Source: Sphingomonas psychrotolerans
GTDB lineage: Bacteria; Pseudomonadota; Alphaproteobacteria; Sphingomonadales; Sphingomonadaceae
Assembly (NCBI RefSeq): GCF_002796605.1
Contig: NZ_CP024923.1
Coordinates: 806,001 to 870,000, forward strand
Direction: 5' to 3'
DNA: 64,000 nucleotides
The position numbers were made by a program, and so were the translations under genes. Of this stretch, positions 34,243 to 42,593 are shown piece after piece. The first letter of the stretch is position 1. Each line of letters begins with the position of its first letter. The notes beneath the pieces are model-generated. The model made no database searches. It was given only the letters and a program-made list of their open reading frames with translations, and was not told the origin of the DNA.

Positions 34243-34755
34243 ATGAAGCTTTTGTTCGGTAGCGCGATGATCGCGCTGTAATTCGCGTGCACACCGGTCG
34301 CCTGGGCGCAGAACGAGACCGTCGATGCGCAGGAAAGTCAGGCTTCCGGCGATGAGGGCCCGATCGTCGTCACCGGCACCCGCGATCGCGCGCGCACCCA
34401 GTTCGATACCCTGGCTCCGGTCGATGTGCTGTCGAAGGCGGCGGTGGCATCCAGCGTCTCCGGCGATCTCGACGATGTGCTCGCCCAGCTGCTTCCTTCG
34501 TTCAACGTCCAGCGTCTTCCAGCGGCCGACGGCCAGGCCTTTGTCCGCCCCGCGACGCTTCGCGGGCTCTCGGCCGATCAGACGCTCGTACTGCTGAATG
34601 GCAAGCGCTATCATCGCTCCGCCCTGCTCGGCTCGCGCGGCGCGCAGGCACCCGATCTCGCCAGCATTCCCACCGCCGGCATCGGTCGCGTCGAAGTGCT
34701 GCGCGACGGCGCCCTCGCCTATCGTGACATTCGCGACGATGCGCAGCCGCCGCTA
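34243..34755 (+). pseudogene. TonB-dependent receptor remnant with a stop in its signal peptide
   Basis: ATG 34243 gives MKLLFGSAMIAL, then TAA at 34279-34281. The same frame then continues FACTPVAWAQNETVDAQ, GPIVVTGTRDRARTQ, the TonB box and plug start, ending with LRGLSADQTLVLLNGKRYHR and GIGRVEVLRDG. After ALAYRDIRDDA at about 34745 the receptor homology ends. The rest of the plug and the barrel are missing. It has both a nonsense change and a 3' deletion. Confidence 0.82.
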
Positions 34756-34931
34756 CGAGGATGCCTTTTGAGCTGCCGGCCTCTCGGTCGGCGGGTTAAC
34801 CAGGACGCCAAGCAAGCCTTAACGCGACGAGGCGAGCTCCAACCGCCGCCAAAGCCAGGCTGGCAGATTGTCTCACTCTACCCCGACTGGCATGGTCGGC
34901 CGGCGCCGCAGGGTCAGTTGGAGAGTCACAG

Positions 34932-35303
34932 ATGAAAGTTGGTTTGCCGATAGCCCTTGCCGTTCTCGTTCTCGCATCGCCTGCACTACCCCAGGGCAGC
35001 GACTTCAACCTGACTTATCATGTCGAGCGCACGCCGGCGACGAAGCTGAGCCTGGCGGCCTGCGGCAACGCGGTGATCCAGATTGCCCGCCAATCCAAGC
35101 TCAGCGTCGATTCGCAAAGCTTCCCGGGCCAGCTAGTGATGGTGAAGGGTGGCCGTGCGGGAGCTGGCACGTTCGTTGTACAATGCATCGCCGTCGGTAA
35201 CATGACAGTAAGTGTGGTTCAGGGGATCGACTACAGAACGAAGGGAGCGCTAGGGCAATTCGCGGACCGCGCATTTGCTGCGGTCAAAGCAGCGATCAAA
35301 TAG
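34932..35303 (+). CDS. Small exported protein (DUF6180-like)
   Basis: 123 residues with a signal peptide (MKVGLPIALAVLVLASPALP). The mature part reads FNLTYHVERTPATKLSLAAC, QSFPGQLVMVKGGRAGAGTF and VVQCIAVGNMTVSVVQGIDY; two Cys could pair. I believe this corresponds to the DUF6180 family, but the name is uncertain. Function unknown. It ends two bases before the convergent gene at 35305. Confidence 0.65.
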   Translation: MKVGLPIALAVLVLASPALPQGSDFNLTYHVERTPATKLSLAACGNAVIQIARQSKLSVDSQSFPGQLVMVKGGRAGAGTFVVQCIAVGNMTVSVVQGIDYRTKGALGQFADRAFAAVKAAIK

Positions 35304-35304
35304 G

Positions 35305-36132
35305 CTACGACGAAGGTGCCTCGCTGGCGACCAGCGCCGCATTGCGTCCCTTTGTCATCGCGTTCAGAAATTCGACAAGACCGTAGCGATCATCGCGATA
35401 GTCATCGACGATCAGTTCCGGCCCCTGATCTCCCGAGCGTATGAAGAACTCGGCCTCCTCCGGGCATTCGTTCAGCCGCGCCAGGCTGCGGAATCCGCCG
35501 GTATTGCAAACGCCGAGGAATTTCCCCTCGACCGCCTTGAGCCCCTGCTTGTCGAGGATGGGCGATGCGCCCTGAGCGCATATAATCAGGCGCTCGCCTT
35601 CCCCGGTCTCCGAGAAGCCTAGGGGCAGTTTGATTTCCTCGTCGAGCACGAAGCTGTCGAAATCCGCACGATCAGCAGCGCGCGCGTCAGCGCCTTCCAG
35701 TGCCGTCAGGCGGAGGGCGCCAAGGGCTTCCGACCAGACCGTGGCTGGCGGCAACGCGTGGGCATCATCGCCCAAGGCGGCGATCAGCTCCTGCCGGGCT
35801 TCCTGGGGCGTATGGTGCAGGGACAAGATCATTCGCAGCACAACGACGAGCACGTTATGGTGCAGACCGGCGCCGGCACCGTTCACGGTGAAGCCATCGT
35901 CGCGCCAGGTGACCGATATCGTCGCCCGTGACCGCACGTCCATGTGACACCAGGCGAAGAAGCCGGCCTTCACCAGTGCGTTCAGCTCCTTGAAGGCATC
36001 CCGTACCACCTCCCGGTCCTCCTGCCCGGCATATGCGGACGTGAAGACAGCCTCCACCGCGAAGCGCGTCAGATAGAGCGGCAACTGAGGAGGGACTTCC
36101 GTTAACAGCTTGGCGAGCGGTGATTCCTCCAT
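35305..36132 (-). CDS. Cytoplasmic protein of unknown function
   Basis: 275 residues from ATG 36132 (MEESPLAKLLTEVPPQLPLY), or 285 from ATG 36162, which overlaps the upstream lipoprotein gene's stop. No signal peptide, membrane segment or motif known to me. The N-terminal part is helical, the C-terminal half mixed, with SGDQGPELIVDDYRDDRYGL near the end. It is probably an operon with the gene at 36159. Confidence 0.65.
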   Translation of the reverse strand: MEESPLAKLLTEVPPQLPLYLTRFAVEAVFTSAYAGQEDREVVRDAFKELNALVKAGFFAWCHMDVRSRATISVTWRDDGFTVNGAGAGLHHNVLVVVLRMILSLHHTPQEARQELIAALGDDAHALPPATVWSEALGALRLTALEGADARAADRADFDSFVLDEEIKLPLGFSETGEGERLIICAQGASPILDKQGLKAVEGKFLGVCNTGGFRSLARLNECPEEAEFFIRSGDQGPELIVDDYRDDRYGLVEFLNAMTKGRNAALVASEAPSS

Positions 36133-36158
36133 TGGACGCGGTTCTCCTGAACGATGGA

Positions 36159-36785
36159 TCAACGGGATCGGGATGCGGCATTGCCGGGGCTGGTCGAGGC
36201 GCCCGATGACAGCGGTTCGTCATGGGCCCAGCGCGACTCCATGCGGACATTTGCGCCCGAGACACTGGAGACTTCGGTCCTGATCTTATCCCGCACTTGC
36301 GGATCTCCGCCAGGCCGATGCCAGTAATAGGTGGTGACTGACGCGGACGCGAACGTATCGGCCGGTGAACCGAAGCGTTTGCGCAGACCTTCCGCAAACG
36401 CCTTGCTGTTCCTCAAATTTTCTTCGAAACTGAGGAATGCCACTCGCTTGTCGAAGAAATAAGCTTCAACAAGCCGGCGTCCTTCCGCCAGGTCAAGGAG
36501 CTGCAGGATGATACGAAACGGCCGGCGAACTGACGCATAACAGGACGAACGCTCGCCCTTATAAAGTGGGTTTTGGAGAAGCTCCTCCTTCGAGCTGCAG
36601 CGTACCTGCGCATAGCCGCCCGCACGTAGCGCGGCTTCCACCTGTTCGGGCGCCATCAACGGCGCGACCCCTTCGACCTCTGCCCCGCTCCAGTCGGGTC
36701 TTGAACGCTGTGGCTTCGCTGGCTCGCGATCGCAACCGGCCAGTGTGAGCGTGATGCTCAAAAGCCAGGCCGATCGGATCATCAT
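36159..36785 (-). CDS. Lipoprotein of unknown function (paralogue of 39437)
   Basis: 208 residues. The lipoprotein signal is MMIRSAWLLSITLTLAGCDR, with lipobox LAGC. The mature part RPDWSGAEVEGVAPLMAPEQ, VEAALRAGGYAQVRC, RRPFRIILQLLDLAEGRRLV is clearly related to the protein at 39437 (RPDWRGASIEGIAPLMSPSD, RIILYFLGLREGRRLA). The family is unknown to me. It is followed by the gene at 35305 on the same strand. Confidence 0.75.
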   Translation of the reverse strand: MMIRSAWLLSITLTLAGCDREPAKPQRSRPDWSGAEVEGVAPLMAPEQVEAALRAGGYAQVRCSSKEELLQNPLYKGERSSCYASVRRPFRIILQLLDLAEGRRLVEAYFFDKRVAFLSFEENLRNSKAFAEGLRKRFGSPADTFASASVTTYYWHRPGGDPQVRDKIRTEVSSVSGANVRMESRWAHDEPLSSGASTSPGNAASRSR

Positions 36786-37319
36786 GCACCTCCAACATTG
36801 AGCTTACGGTGGGAAAGTTACCCGATGAAGGCTGCGCCTTGATACGACGCCCGAGCAGCTGCTCCCCGCTCCAGCGCGGTCCCGGAACGGCTCATGGCGC
36901 GCCCCCTCTGGAACCCCCAGCTCTTGCGATTTGGGCGTATGCCGATTGTCGAGGCCATCAGCACATCGCCTCCCCGCCATGGGCGGCCTTTCTGCCGGAA
37001 GCTTCACCCGCTCGAATGCGGCGAGGAGGGCCGCGCCATCCGCACGCGCCATATGATGGATACCTAATAAGTAGGTGCTGCCCAAGGATGGCGAGACGCC
37101 AACGGGCTCGGCCGATCTCATCCTGGCAGCGATCTGGGACGCAATATCCCCTAATCGATGATCCGAGCCGCCGGTGAGGCGGCCTGATTGCGTAGCCTCG
37201 CGCTGTTGGGAAGCGAGGGGAAGGTGTCAGCACCGATCAGGAGCGCCTTCGCCGGATGGGCGCCACCACGCCGGGACGAAGATTGCGCACCCGAGCCAGA
37301 CGCGGCTATCGTGATTGGA
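36786..37319. other. Gene-free stretch
   Basis: No frame on either strand looks like a real protein. The frame into the next gene extends upstream to 37188 but its start codons there are not followed by a signal peptide. Confidence 0.4.
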
Positions 37320-37685
37320 ATGTCGGCTTTCCTGACTCTCCTCCTGGTCCTGCAATCCGCCAATGCGAGGCCAGCGCCGAACCAGGCCTGTTTCGAGATT
37401 CTCGCCGACTCCGAGGGAGAGATGGCGCAGGCGCAGGATCCGGTTTGGCGGCGTAAGGCGGTTGGCGAGCTGGCAAAAATGCGCGCCGAGCATGACCGCT
37501 ACGACGCCTCGATAAATCGCAAGCTCGTACAAAATGCGAAGGCGCGCGACCGGCTCCAGCAAGAGTTCGACCGACGGGAAATCGAGGAAGACGACTTCAA
37601 CGCAGCCCGGTCGGAGATTGAGACCGAAGCGCGGCGTCTGCTTGCCGAGCGCGACACCCCTCAACTGCCCGCCTGCGGCTTTTGA
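37320..37685 (+). CDS. Exported coiled-coil protein of unknown function
   Basis: 121 residues from ATG 37320, with a signal peptide (MSAFLTLLLVLQSANA). The mature part is strongly charged and helical (EGEMAQAQDPVWRRKAVGEL, ARDRLQQEFDRREIEEDDF) and ends with PACGF. One Cys lies near the mature start (NQACFEIL) and one at the end. I do not recognise it. Confidence 0.6.
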   Translation: MSAFLTLLLVLQSANARPAPNQACFEILADSEGEMAQAQDPVWRRKAVGELAKMRAEHDRYDASINRKLVQNAKARDRLQQEFDRREIEEDDFNAARSEIETEARRLLAERDTPQLPACGF

Positions 37686-38023
37686 CGGCAGGGGCGGAAG
37701 CGGAGCCGACTGCCCGCACCGGCTGCCGCAGTTGCGGCTTCATTCCGTCGGAAGAGGCTCGCGACTGCGTTGATTGAGCTCTTAGAGCGCAGCTACCGAA
37801 TGGGAGTTTGGGCGATTTTCGTCCAGGCCAATCAGGGCCACGACGCCGCTATCGCTTTATACCAAATTAGCTGCGCGCAGATGGGATCCATTTCGACATC
37901 GATCGCTAACCTAAGCCATTCGTAGCCACGTCAGGTTCTCACGCACGCCGGGTGAGGGTGGGCGCCTTGCCATTTCCAGAGTGAACCCCTCAACGCCGCT
38001 GGCACCCGTTTATGGGTCACTAC
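37686..38023. other. Gene-free stretch
   Basis: Nothing recognisable. It separates the plus-strand exported protein from two minus-strand genes. Confidence 0.4.
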
Positions 38024-38371
38024 CTAGCTAAGGTTATGGCCGAAGGTAGAATAAGACGCGAGGAACGCGACCATGGCGATACCGGAAAAAACAAAAGCGC
38101 GGCGAGACAGCGCCCGGTCCTGACGAGCCAGCCCCACCACCAGCGAGCAGAAGGATGAGGAGCCGGCCAGGAGGAGGATCAGGGCCGAATAGACGAGCCT
38201 GTCGAGGTTGTAGGAGCCGCCGCCGATCGGGGGCGATCCCTCCGTTCCCCAATCGCCGATCAGCGCCACCAGCCACAAACAGGCCGTGGCGAACACCCCC
38301 GCTGCGATCATGAAGCTTCTACGTGTAATAGAGATACCCACTCTTGTCGAACGATCGACCTCAGTCGACAC
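38024..38371 (-). CDS. Membrane protein with three helices, unknown function
   Basis: 115 residues. Hydrophobic segments lie at about 21-41, 60-83 and 91-108 (FMIAAGVFATACLWLVALIG, LVYSALILLLAGSSSFCSLV, FVFSGIAMVAFLASYSTF). No family recognised. The start overlaps the end of the upstream lipoprotein gene by 11 bases, so they are likely cotranscribed. Confidence 0.6.
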   Translation of the reverse strand: MSTEVDRSTRVGISITRRSFMIAAGVFATACLWLVALIGDWGTEGSPPIGGGSYNLDRLVYSALILLLAGSSSFCSLVVGLARQDRALSRRAFVFSGIAMVAFLASYSTFGHNLS

Positions 38372-38963
38372 CAGCTTTCGGACTCAGAAACCCGTACTTG
38401 CAGCCGACGCTGGAGTCGCCTTTTAGACAATCCGACCAGCGAAAGAGTTTTTCGATTTCGACTAGGGGGCCGGTCGTGCCGCCCCCGCCCATACCGATAA
38501 AGGTTTTGCCCGAAATCCTGCCGACGATCGTGACATTAGTAGACTCGTGAACGAGCTCCTTATCGTACGAGCCGGCAGTGCAGGCATTAAAAGATTGATA
38601 CGTAGGGTCGTTGGTCCAGCGCGGTTCGCCAAGATCGCCGCTAAGAGCATACAATATCGTCAGGCAAACGCCTTTGTCCGATTTTGCTACGTGCTGAACG
38701 GCGCCCGCCCAACGGATGCGTTTGCCAAAGTTATGTTCTTTGACTCCCTGATCCGGACTTAGGGGAGCAGCCGCAATATTCCTCAGCGTCTCGGTTTCTG
38801 TCGCGTTAGAGGCACTATAGGCTGAAGCGCGCTCGGCGGTACTGATACCGGTTACATTCGGTCGAAGTGCGATCGGGGAACTGACGCATCCGGACAAGAT
38901 CGCACAGCAGAAAAACGGGCCATATATCGGCCTGATCACCAGCTTGCTCGGAAGGATTTTCAT
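38361..38963 (-). CDS. Lipoprotein, possibly Slp-like
   Basis: 200 residues. The lipoprotein signal ends CCAILSGCVSSP. The mature part contains RIRWAGAVQHVAKSDKGVCL, VTIVGRISGKTFIGMGGGG and VEIEKLFRWSDC, which loosely follows the Slp outer-membrane lipoprotein layout (a W-G-G strand, then a VTVVG strand). Family assignment is uncertain. The gene is more AT-rich than average here. Confidence 0.6.
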   Translation of the reverse strand: MKILPSKLVIRPIYGPFFCCAILSGCVSSPIALRPNVTGISTAERASAYSASNATETETLRNIAAAPLSPDQGVKEHNFGKRIRWAGAVQHVAKSDKGVCLTILYALSGDLGEPRWTNDPTYQSFNACTAGSYDKELVHESTNVTIVGRISGKTFIGMGGGGTTGPLVEIEKLFRWSDCLKGDSSVGCKYGFLSPKAGVD

Positions 38964-39103
38964 TGCGCAGGTACATTGGCGGTCATGACGAACCCACTAT
39001 GTAGTGCGGCAGTGATGCGCAACAGCTATGGGGGTCGCTTCTGCCGTTCGCCGTCGTGCGCAGGTGTTCCGCCGCAGTCGAAACGTCCGGCAATACCTGG
39101 AGT

Positions 39104-39215
39104 CAGGACTTATTGGTCCCAGCCACAAGATGACGGTGGCAGCGAGCGCGACGGCGGAGAAGAAGACGGTTGGACAGCGGTCGTAGCGGGTGGCGACGCG
39201 CCGCCAGTCTTTGAG
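39104..39215 (-). mobile_element. IS5-family right-end remnant
   Basis: The minus strand encodes RLKDWRRVATRYDRCPTVFF and SAVALAATVILWL, the C-terminal end of the transposase seen at 5436-6269, followed by a degenerate terminal repeat (AGTCAGGACTTATTGGT). Only about 110 bp remain. Unlike the copy at 6.2 kb, the LAATVI reading frame is intact here. Confidence 0.8.
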
Positions 39216-39386
39216 GCGGCCGTGATCCTCGCCCAGCAGCGCAAGGCTCAGCAAGCGCGTAACACCGCCGCGCTCGCTGATTTCAATCGCTGGATTCAGC
39301 ACCGCAACGCAGTCACACTCGAGACGGCAAGGCTCGACGGCATGATGCGGGTTCTCGATACCGAGAACACCTATTTCCCACGCTGA
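39216..39386 (+). pseudogene. 3' fragment of an unknown gene cut by the IS remnant
   Basis: The frame EAAVILAQQRKAQQARNTAA, LADFNRWIQHRNAVTLETAR, VLDTENTYFPR has no start of its own and emerges from the IS remnant. It is probably the tail of a disrupted gene. The family is unknown. Confidence 0.35.
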
Positions 39387-39436
39387 TGCGCAGTGCATCG
39401 AGGAGGAGGCATTAGATTCGAACAGCATGGCTCCTG

Positions 39437-40021
39437 ATGGCCGGGCTTGCGGTCGCCGCGTGGGGCGGAAAGCCGGACGAGACGCAGGTTGTCAGGCCTG
39501 ACTGGCGCGGCGCATCGATTGAGGGCATCGCACCGCTCATGTCGCCTTCGGACGTCGAGGCCGCGCTGAAGCAGCGCGGTTACCGCCAGGTGCGCTGCCT
39601 CTCCGATGGTCAGTTGCTCGCCGATCCGCTCAATCAGGAGGACGCGTCCCCCTGCTATGCCGCGCCAGGACGCCCGATGCGGATCATCCTCTATTTCCTC
39701 GGTCTGCGCGAGGGAAGGCGATTGGCCGTGGTCAATTTCAAAGACAGCTCCGTTGCGCAGTCGAGCAGGGAAGAAAGTCTCGCGGCGAGCCAGGCTTATG
39801 CCGAGGAGTTGCAGTCCCGCTTCGGCCTCCCGATGCGAACGGTCGAGCATTCATCTTTCCGCACGCTGTATTGGCGTCGCCCCGGCGGCAACCCTTCGCT
39901 GCCGGATATGATCAGCACCAGCGTGGGCGACGCGTTCGGGGCGAATGTCACCATGACGAGCATGTGGGCCTATGGCCAAGCGCGCCAGCTTGCGTCTTCC
40001 CCAGCCAGCAAGGGAAACTGA
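39437..40021 (+). CDS. Paralogue of the 36159 lipoprotein, with altered signal
   Basis: 194 residues from ATG 39437. The body is related to the lipoprotein at 36159 throughout (RPDWRGASIEGIAPLMSPSD, GYRQVRCLSDGQLLADPLNQ, TLYWRRPGGNPSLPDM). The N-terminus reads MAGLAVAAWGGKPDE; where a lipobox would have Cys (LAVAAC), there is TGG for Trp, one base from TGC. The frame upstream is closed by a TAG at 39413, so the leader is also short. Lipidation and export may be lost. Confidence 0.65.
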   Translation: MAGLAVAAWGGKPDETQVVRPDWRGASIEGIAPLMSPSDVEAALKQRGYRQVRCLSDGQLLADPLNQEDASPCYAAPGRPMRIILYFLGLREGRRLAVVNFKDSSVAQSSREESLAASQAYAEELQSRFGLPMRTVEHSSFRTLYWRRPGGNPSLPDMISTSVGDAFGANVTMTSMWAYGQARQLASSPASKGN

Positions 40022-40151
40022 GGTACTGTCAGAGCAAATGCACCCGGCCTTTCCTATTTGGCTAGCGCCCGGACTCCTCCACCGAGATCTGGAAACGGTG
40101 CTGGTTCGGACATGCTTCGTTCCTTCCCCAGCTGGTAAGTCTGACAGTACC
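40022..40151. mobile_element. 130-bp MITE-like element
   Basis: Perfect 12-bp inverted repeats, GGTACTGTCAGA at 40022-40033 and TCTGACAGTACC at 40140-40151, enclose about 106 bp without a gene. The end resembles the terminal GGCTCTGTCAGGGCAA of the IS6-type remnant at 40782. The element starts one base after the stop codon region of the gene ending at 40021. No target duplication is visible. Confidence 0.55.
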
Positions 40152-40220
40152 GCGAAAGGCCGTGCTTGGGATGACGTGCATCCGTATTTGTTTCGACCAG
40201 TTGCGAGGACCCTAACCGTC

Positions 40221-40754
40221 ATGCCCATTCAAATATTGGCCATACTGGCGCTGAGCGCATTCGCCGCGGGCTGCGACAGCGATCCGCAGCAGCAACTGAT
40301 ATCGAACGATGGAACACAAAGCCGGCTCGGCAAAACCGATTCTTCCGCACCGGGCACGGACGCGACCGGGGCTGTCGACACGGCAATCCGGCTCGTTGCC
40401 GCTTTGCAGATGGATGCACGCTACGCCACGAGGGTGGATGCGGTGATCGAGGCAACGAGATCGCACCCGAGGCTATGGTCTGGGAGAGAGAACGCGGACA
40501 CGGCGGAGCTTCGCTACAAATTGGCGCGAGAAACTCTTCTCAAAAGGAAGCCCCAAGTCCTGAATGATGTCGCCCAACGCCTAGCATCAACTTATGGTGA
40601 AAGCGATCTGCAGGACTACCTCGCCCATCTAAAAAGCGGCAGAGAAGCTGATCATCCTCTGGCGTCCAATGTCGATCGAACCTTGACGGACGTAATTTGG
40701 GACGCGCTCATGATGGTTTCCGTGGAGGTGAACGAACAGGCGGAAGGTTGGTAA
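40221..40754 (+). CDS. Lipoprotein of unknown function (possibly DUF2059-like)
   Basis: 177 residues from ATG 40221. The lipoprotein signal is MPIQILAILALSAFAAGCDS. The C-terminal part KRKPQVLNDVAQRLASTYGE and SDLQDYLAHLKSGREADHPL resembles the helical repeat of DUF2059 proteins; this is a weak match. The upstream 70 bases include the MITE-like element's end. Confidence 0.6.
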   Translation: MPIQILAILALSAFAAGCDSDPQQQLISNDGTQSRLGKTDSSAPGTDATGAVDTAIRLVAALQMDARYATRVDAVIEATRSHPRLWSGRENADTAELRYKLARETLLKRKPQVLNDVAQRLASTYGESDLQDYLAHLKSGREADHPLASNVDRTLTDVIWDALMMVSVEVNEQAEGW

Positions 40755-40781
40755 TAGTCCTAATAGGCGAAACCGCCTCGG

Positions 40782-40965
40782 GGCTCTGTCAGGGCAACGT
40801 GGCAGCAGTTCCTTCGTGCTGGTGAGACGCCAATGACCCGCAAATCACGAGCATTGCCGCGTAGTCCATTTCGTTGCTTCAACTCGTCACCTGAGGTGAT
40901 CCGGCTGGTGGTGCTGATGTACGTGCGCTTTCCCGCTGTCGTTGCGGAAGGTACGCTACCGGAAA
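40782..40965 (+). mobile_element. IS6-family left-end remnant
   Basis: It begins with an IS6-type terminal sequence GGCTCTGTCAGGGCAACG. ATG 40833 opens the transposase start: MTRKSRALPRSPFRCFNSSP then EVIRLVVLMYVRFP, followed by a frameshift (LSLRKVRYRK in the next frame). The rest of the transposase is missing. Confidence 0.65.
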
Positions 40966-40978
40966 TAGCTCACAGGTG

Positions 40979-41152
40979 ATGCGGGTCGCAAAAGACGGCG
41001 ATGCCTGTCTAGCGAAGCCGTATCGCTCCGCAGACTTGTTGCGCGGGCTGCAAATCGTAATGGAGATTCTCGCCGCTGGCCGGGCGACCCCACCTTTCCC
41101 AACTGGACTGCGGGTGCTCGAGCATGCTGCCGACGCGGGCGGAGCCCGGTAA
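40979..41152 (+). pseudogene. Response-regulator receiver C-terminal fragment
   Basis: A 57-codon frame from ATG 40979 reads ACLAKPYRSADLLRGLQIVM, then AAGRATPPFPTGLRVLEHAA. The AKPYRSADL motif is the conserved Lys-Pro end of a CheY-like receiver domain. The phosphoacceptor part is missing, replaced by the IS6 remnant. It is likely a gene cut by that insertion. Confidence 0.5.
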
Positions 41153-41201
41153 GCGACGTCCCCTCGGGGGGCTGGGCATAATGCTGCCCGAGAACGGCAG
41201 G

Positions 41202-41238
41202 TGCTACCTGTCCGCTTCTCGAAAGCGGACAGGTAGCA
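41202..41238. repeat. Perfect 16-bp inverted repeat (hairpin)
   Basis: TGCTACCTGTCCGCTT and AAGCGGACAGGTAGCA pair exactly around the 5-base loop CTCGA. It lies in the gene-free part between the receiver fragment and the gene at 41405. There is no T-run on either side. Confidence 0.85.
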
Positions 41239-41404
41239 AGCGGCCCAAAGTCGGTCATCCAGCGTCGCCGCGCCGCTGCCCGAAAGCAGACGGACGTTCA
41301 GCTCAAGGGCGAACCACAGCCAACGCACGATATCGGCCGTTCAGCCGCGCGCCCGAACGGTCGTGTAAGCCTCGCAGCCCGGTGGAGCTAGCTCGCTCCA
41401 GCGG

Positions 41405-41719
41405 CTAATTCACCGGATGCCCGGCCTTCCGGCAGAGGCGGGTCAGGGTGCCGATCCGCGGGTCGTCGGCGCCGTAGCGTTCGCGTAGCATGGGCACCTT
41501 GGCGCAGTTCTTCGCGGTGCGTGTCGAACGCGTCGCCGCGTCCCCGTTCTCCGTTTGCCCGCGCTCACGCTCGCTCTGCGTGACATGGTCCTGCGACAGC
41601 GTGCCGGTGAGTTGCCCCATGTTGAAGGCGCCGCTAGCGTCCTGCGCGCCTGCGGCGTTCGCCGTGCATGCCCCGACAATGGCGGCGGCACCAGCGAGCG
41701 TGGAAACCATCATCTTCAT
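41405..41719 (-). CDS. Small exported protein of unknown function
   Basis: 104 residues with a signal peptide (MKMMVSTLAGAAAIVGACTANAAGA). The Cys before TANA resembles a weak lipobox (VGAC). The mature part is polar and ends with a Cys-containing segment (AKNCAKVPMLRERYGADDPR, LTRLCRKAGHPVN). I do not recognise it. Confidence 0.6.
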   Translation of the reverse strand: MKMMVSTLAGAAAIVGACTANAAGAQDASGAFNMGQLTGTLSQDHVTQSERERGQTENGDAATRSTRTAKNCAKVPMLRERYGADDPRIGTLTRLCRKAGHPVN

Positions 41720-41944
41720 CAGCGCGATCCTCCTCGACCGGCACTATCGCGGCCAACCTGAACGTAGACGGAGCAGGTTTGCCGATCCCGTTCACATAAA
41801 CCCGGGGAAGTTGCGCCCCGCGGACCGCTGACGGGCTGGATCGGACGAAATGACATTTGCCGGGATCGCCGATTCTGCACCGGTTCGGGATCGATTTCCC
41901 GGCGGCCACCTATGGTGCCGCCGGCTGACCAGAACTATTCTTCC

Positions 41945-42140
41945 GTGGATCGAGACGAGGATGCCAGAGCGTTCATGATCGCCCGCGAGCTCATTGCGGA
42001 GCATGGCGACGGTGGCCGACTTCCTGCAAGCCAGAATCGACGCATTGACGGAGGCAAGGGATCTTGAGCAGCTGTCGGCCTGGTTCGTCATCCGCAACGC
42101 CGTCGCCCTGACCTTGAAAGGCGACCCCACCCTTCATTGA
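41945..42140 (+). pseudogene. DUF6961-like small protein, frameshifted
   Basis: The frame from GTG 41945 gives DEDARAFMIARELIAEHGDG. Then a +/-1 shift near 42012 leads to VADFLQARIDALTEARDLEQ and LSAWFVIRNAVALTLKGD, stopping at 42138-42140. The SAWFVIRNAV motif is typical of a short sphingomonad family I believe to be DUF6961. A 45-residue protein from ATG 42003 is a formal alternative. Confidence 0.45.
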
Positions 42141-42593
42141 CGGAGCGGAGCAGTGACGCACGCTGCCGAACCGCTGCGCGGCCGGACAGGGTGCGGAGTC
42201 TGACCGCGGCCCCGCAGGCACACGCGCTCTGCAGCCGGGCGGCGCGCCCGGTTTCACGCCCGGCGACAAGTGCCGCCCCTGGGCGCGAAGCCCGACCCTG
42301 CGCTGCTGATCCGGCTGCGCCGTGCGAGAGCCTGTCCTTGTCGGGTCGGCGGCGTCGCCGCCGAGGGCGGTGCGGTCGCCGCTGGCGCGGCGGCGTTGTT
42401 TTGGCCTCTCCCGGTGGCGCGGGAGTGGGCGGCGCTCCCTGCTAGGCCCGCCCGCGTCCCCGGCAAGCCGGGCTGCGCCCGGCTCCTCCACTGGCGTTGC
42501 GGCCCTGCGCCACCCCATCGCGCAAGCGCGATGGGGACCCCGGACTTGGGTGCCGGTGCCGCTCTTGCGGGCCTCTCCAGTCGCTTCTGCCGC
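42141..42593. other. Very GC-rich non-coding stretch upstream of the trb genes
   Basis: About 450 bp of extreme GC without a believable protein on either strand. It replaces the N-terminal coding part of trbJ, so the boundary of the conjugative module lies here. CATCGCGCAAGCGCGATG at about 42515 can form a short hairpin. Confidence 0.45.
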
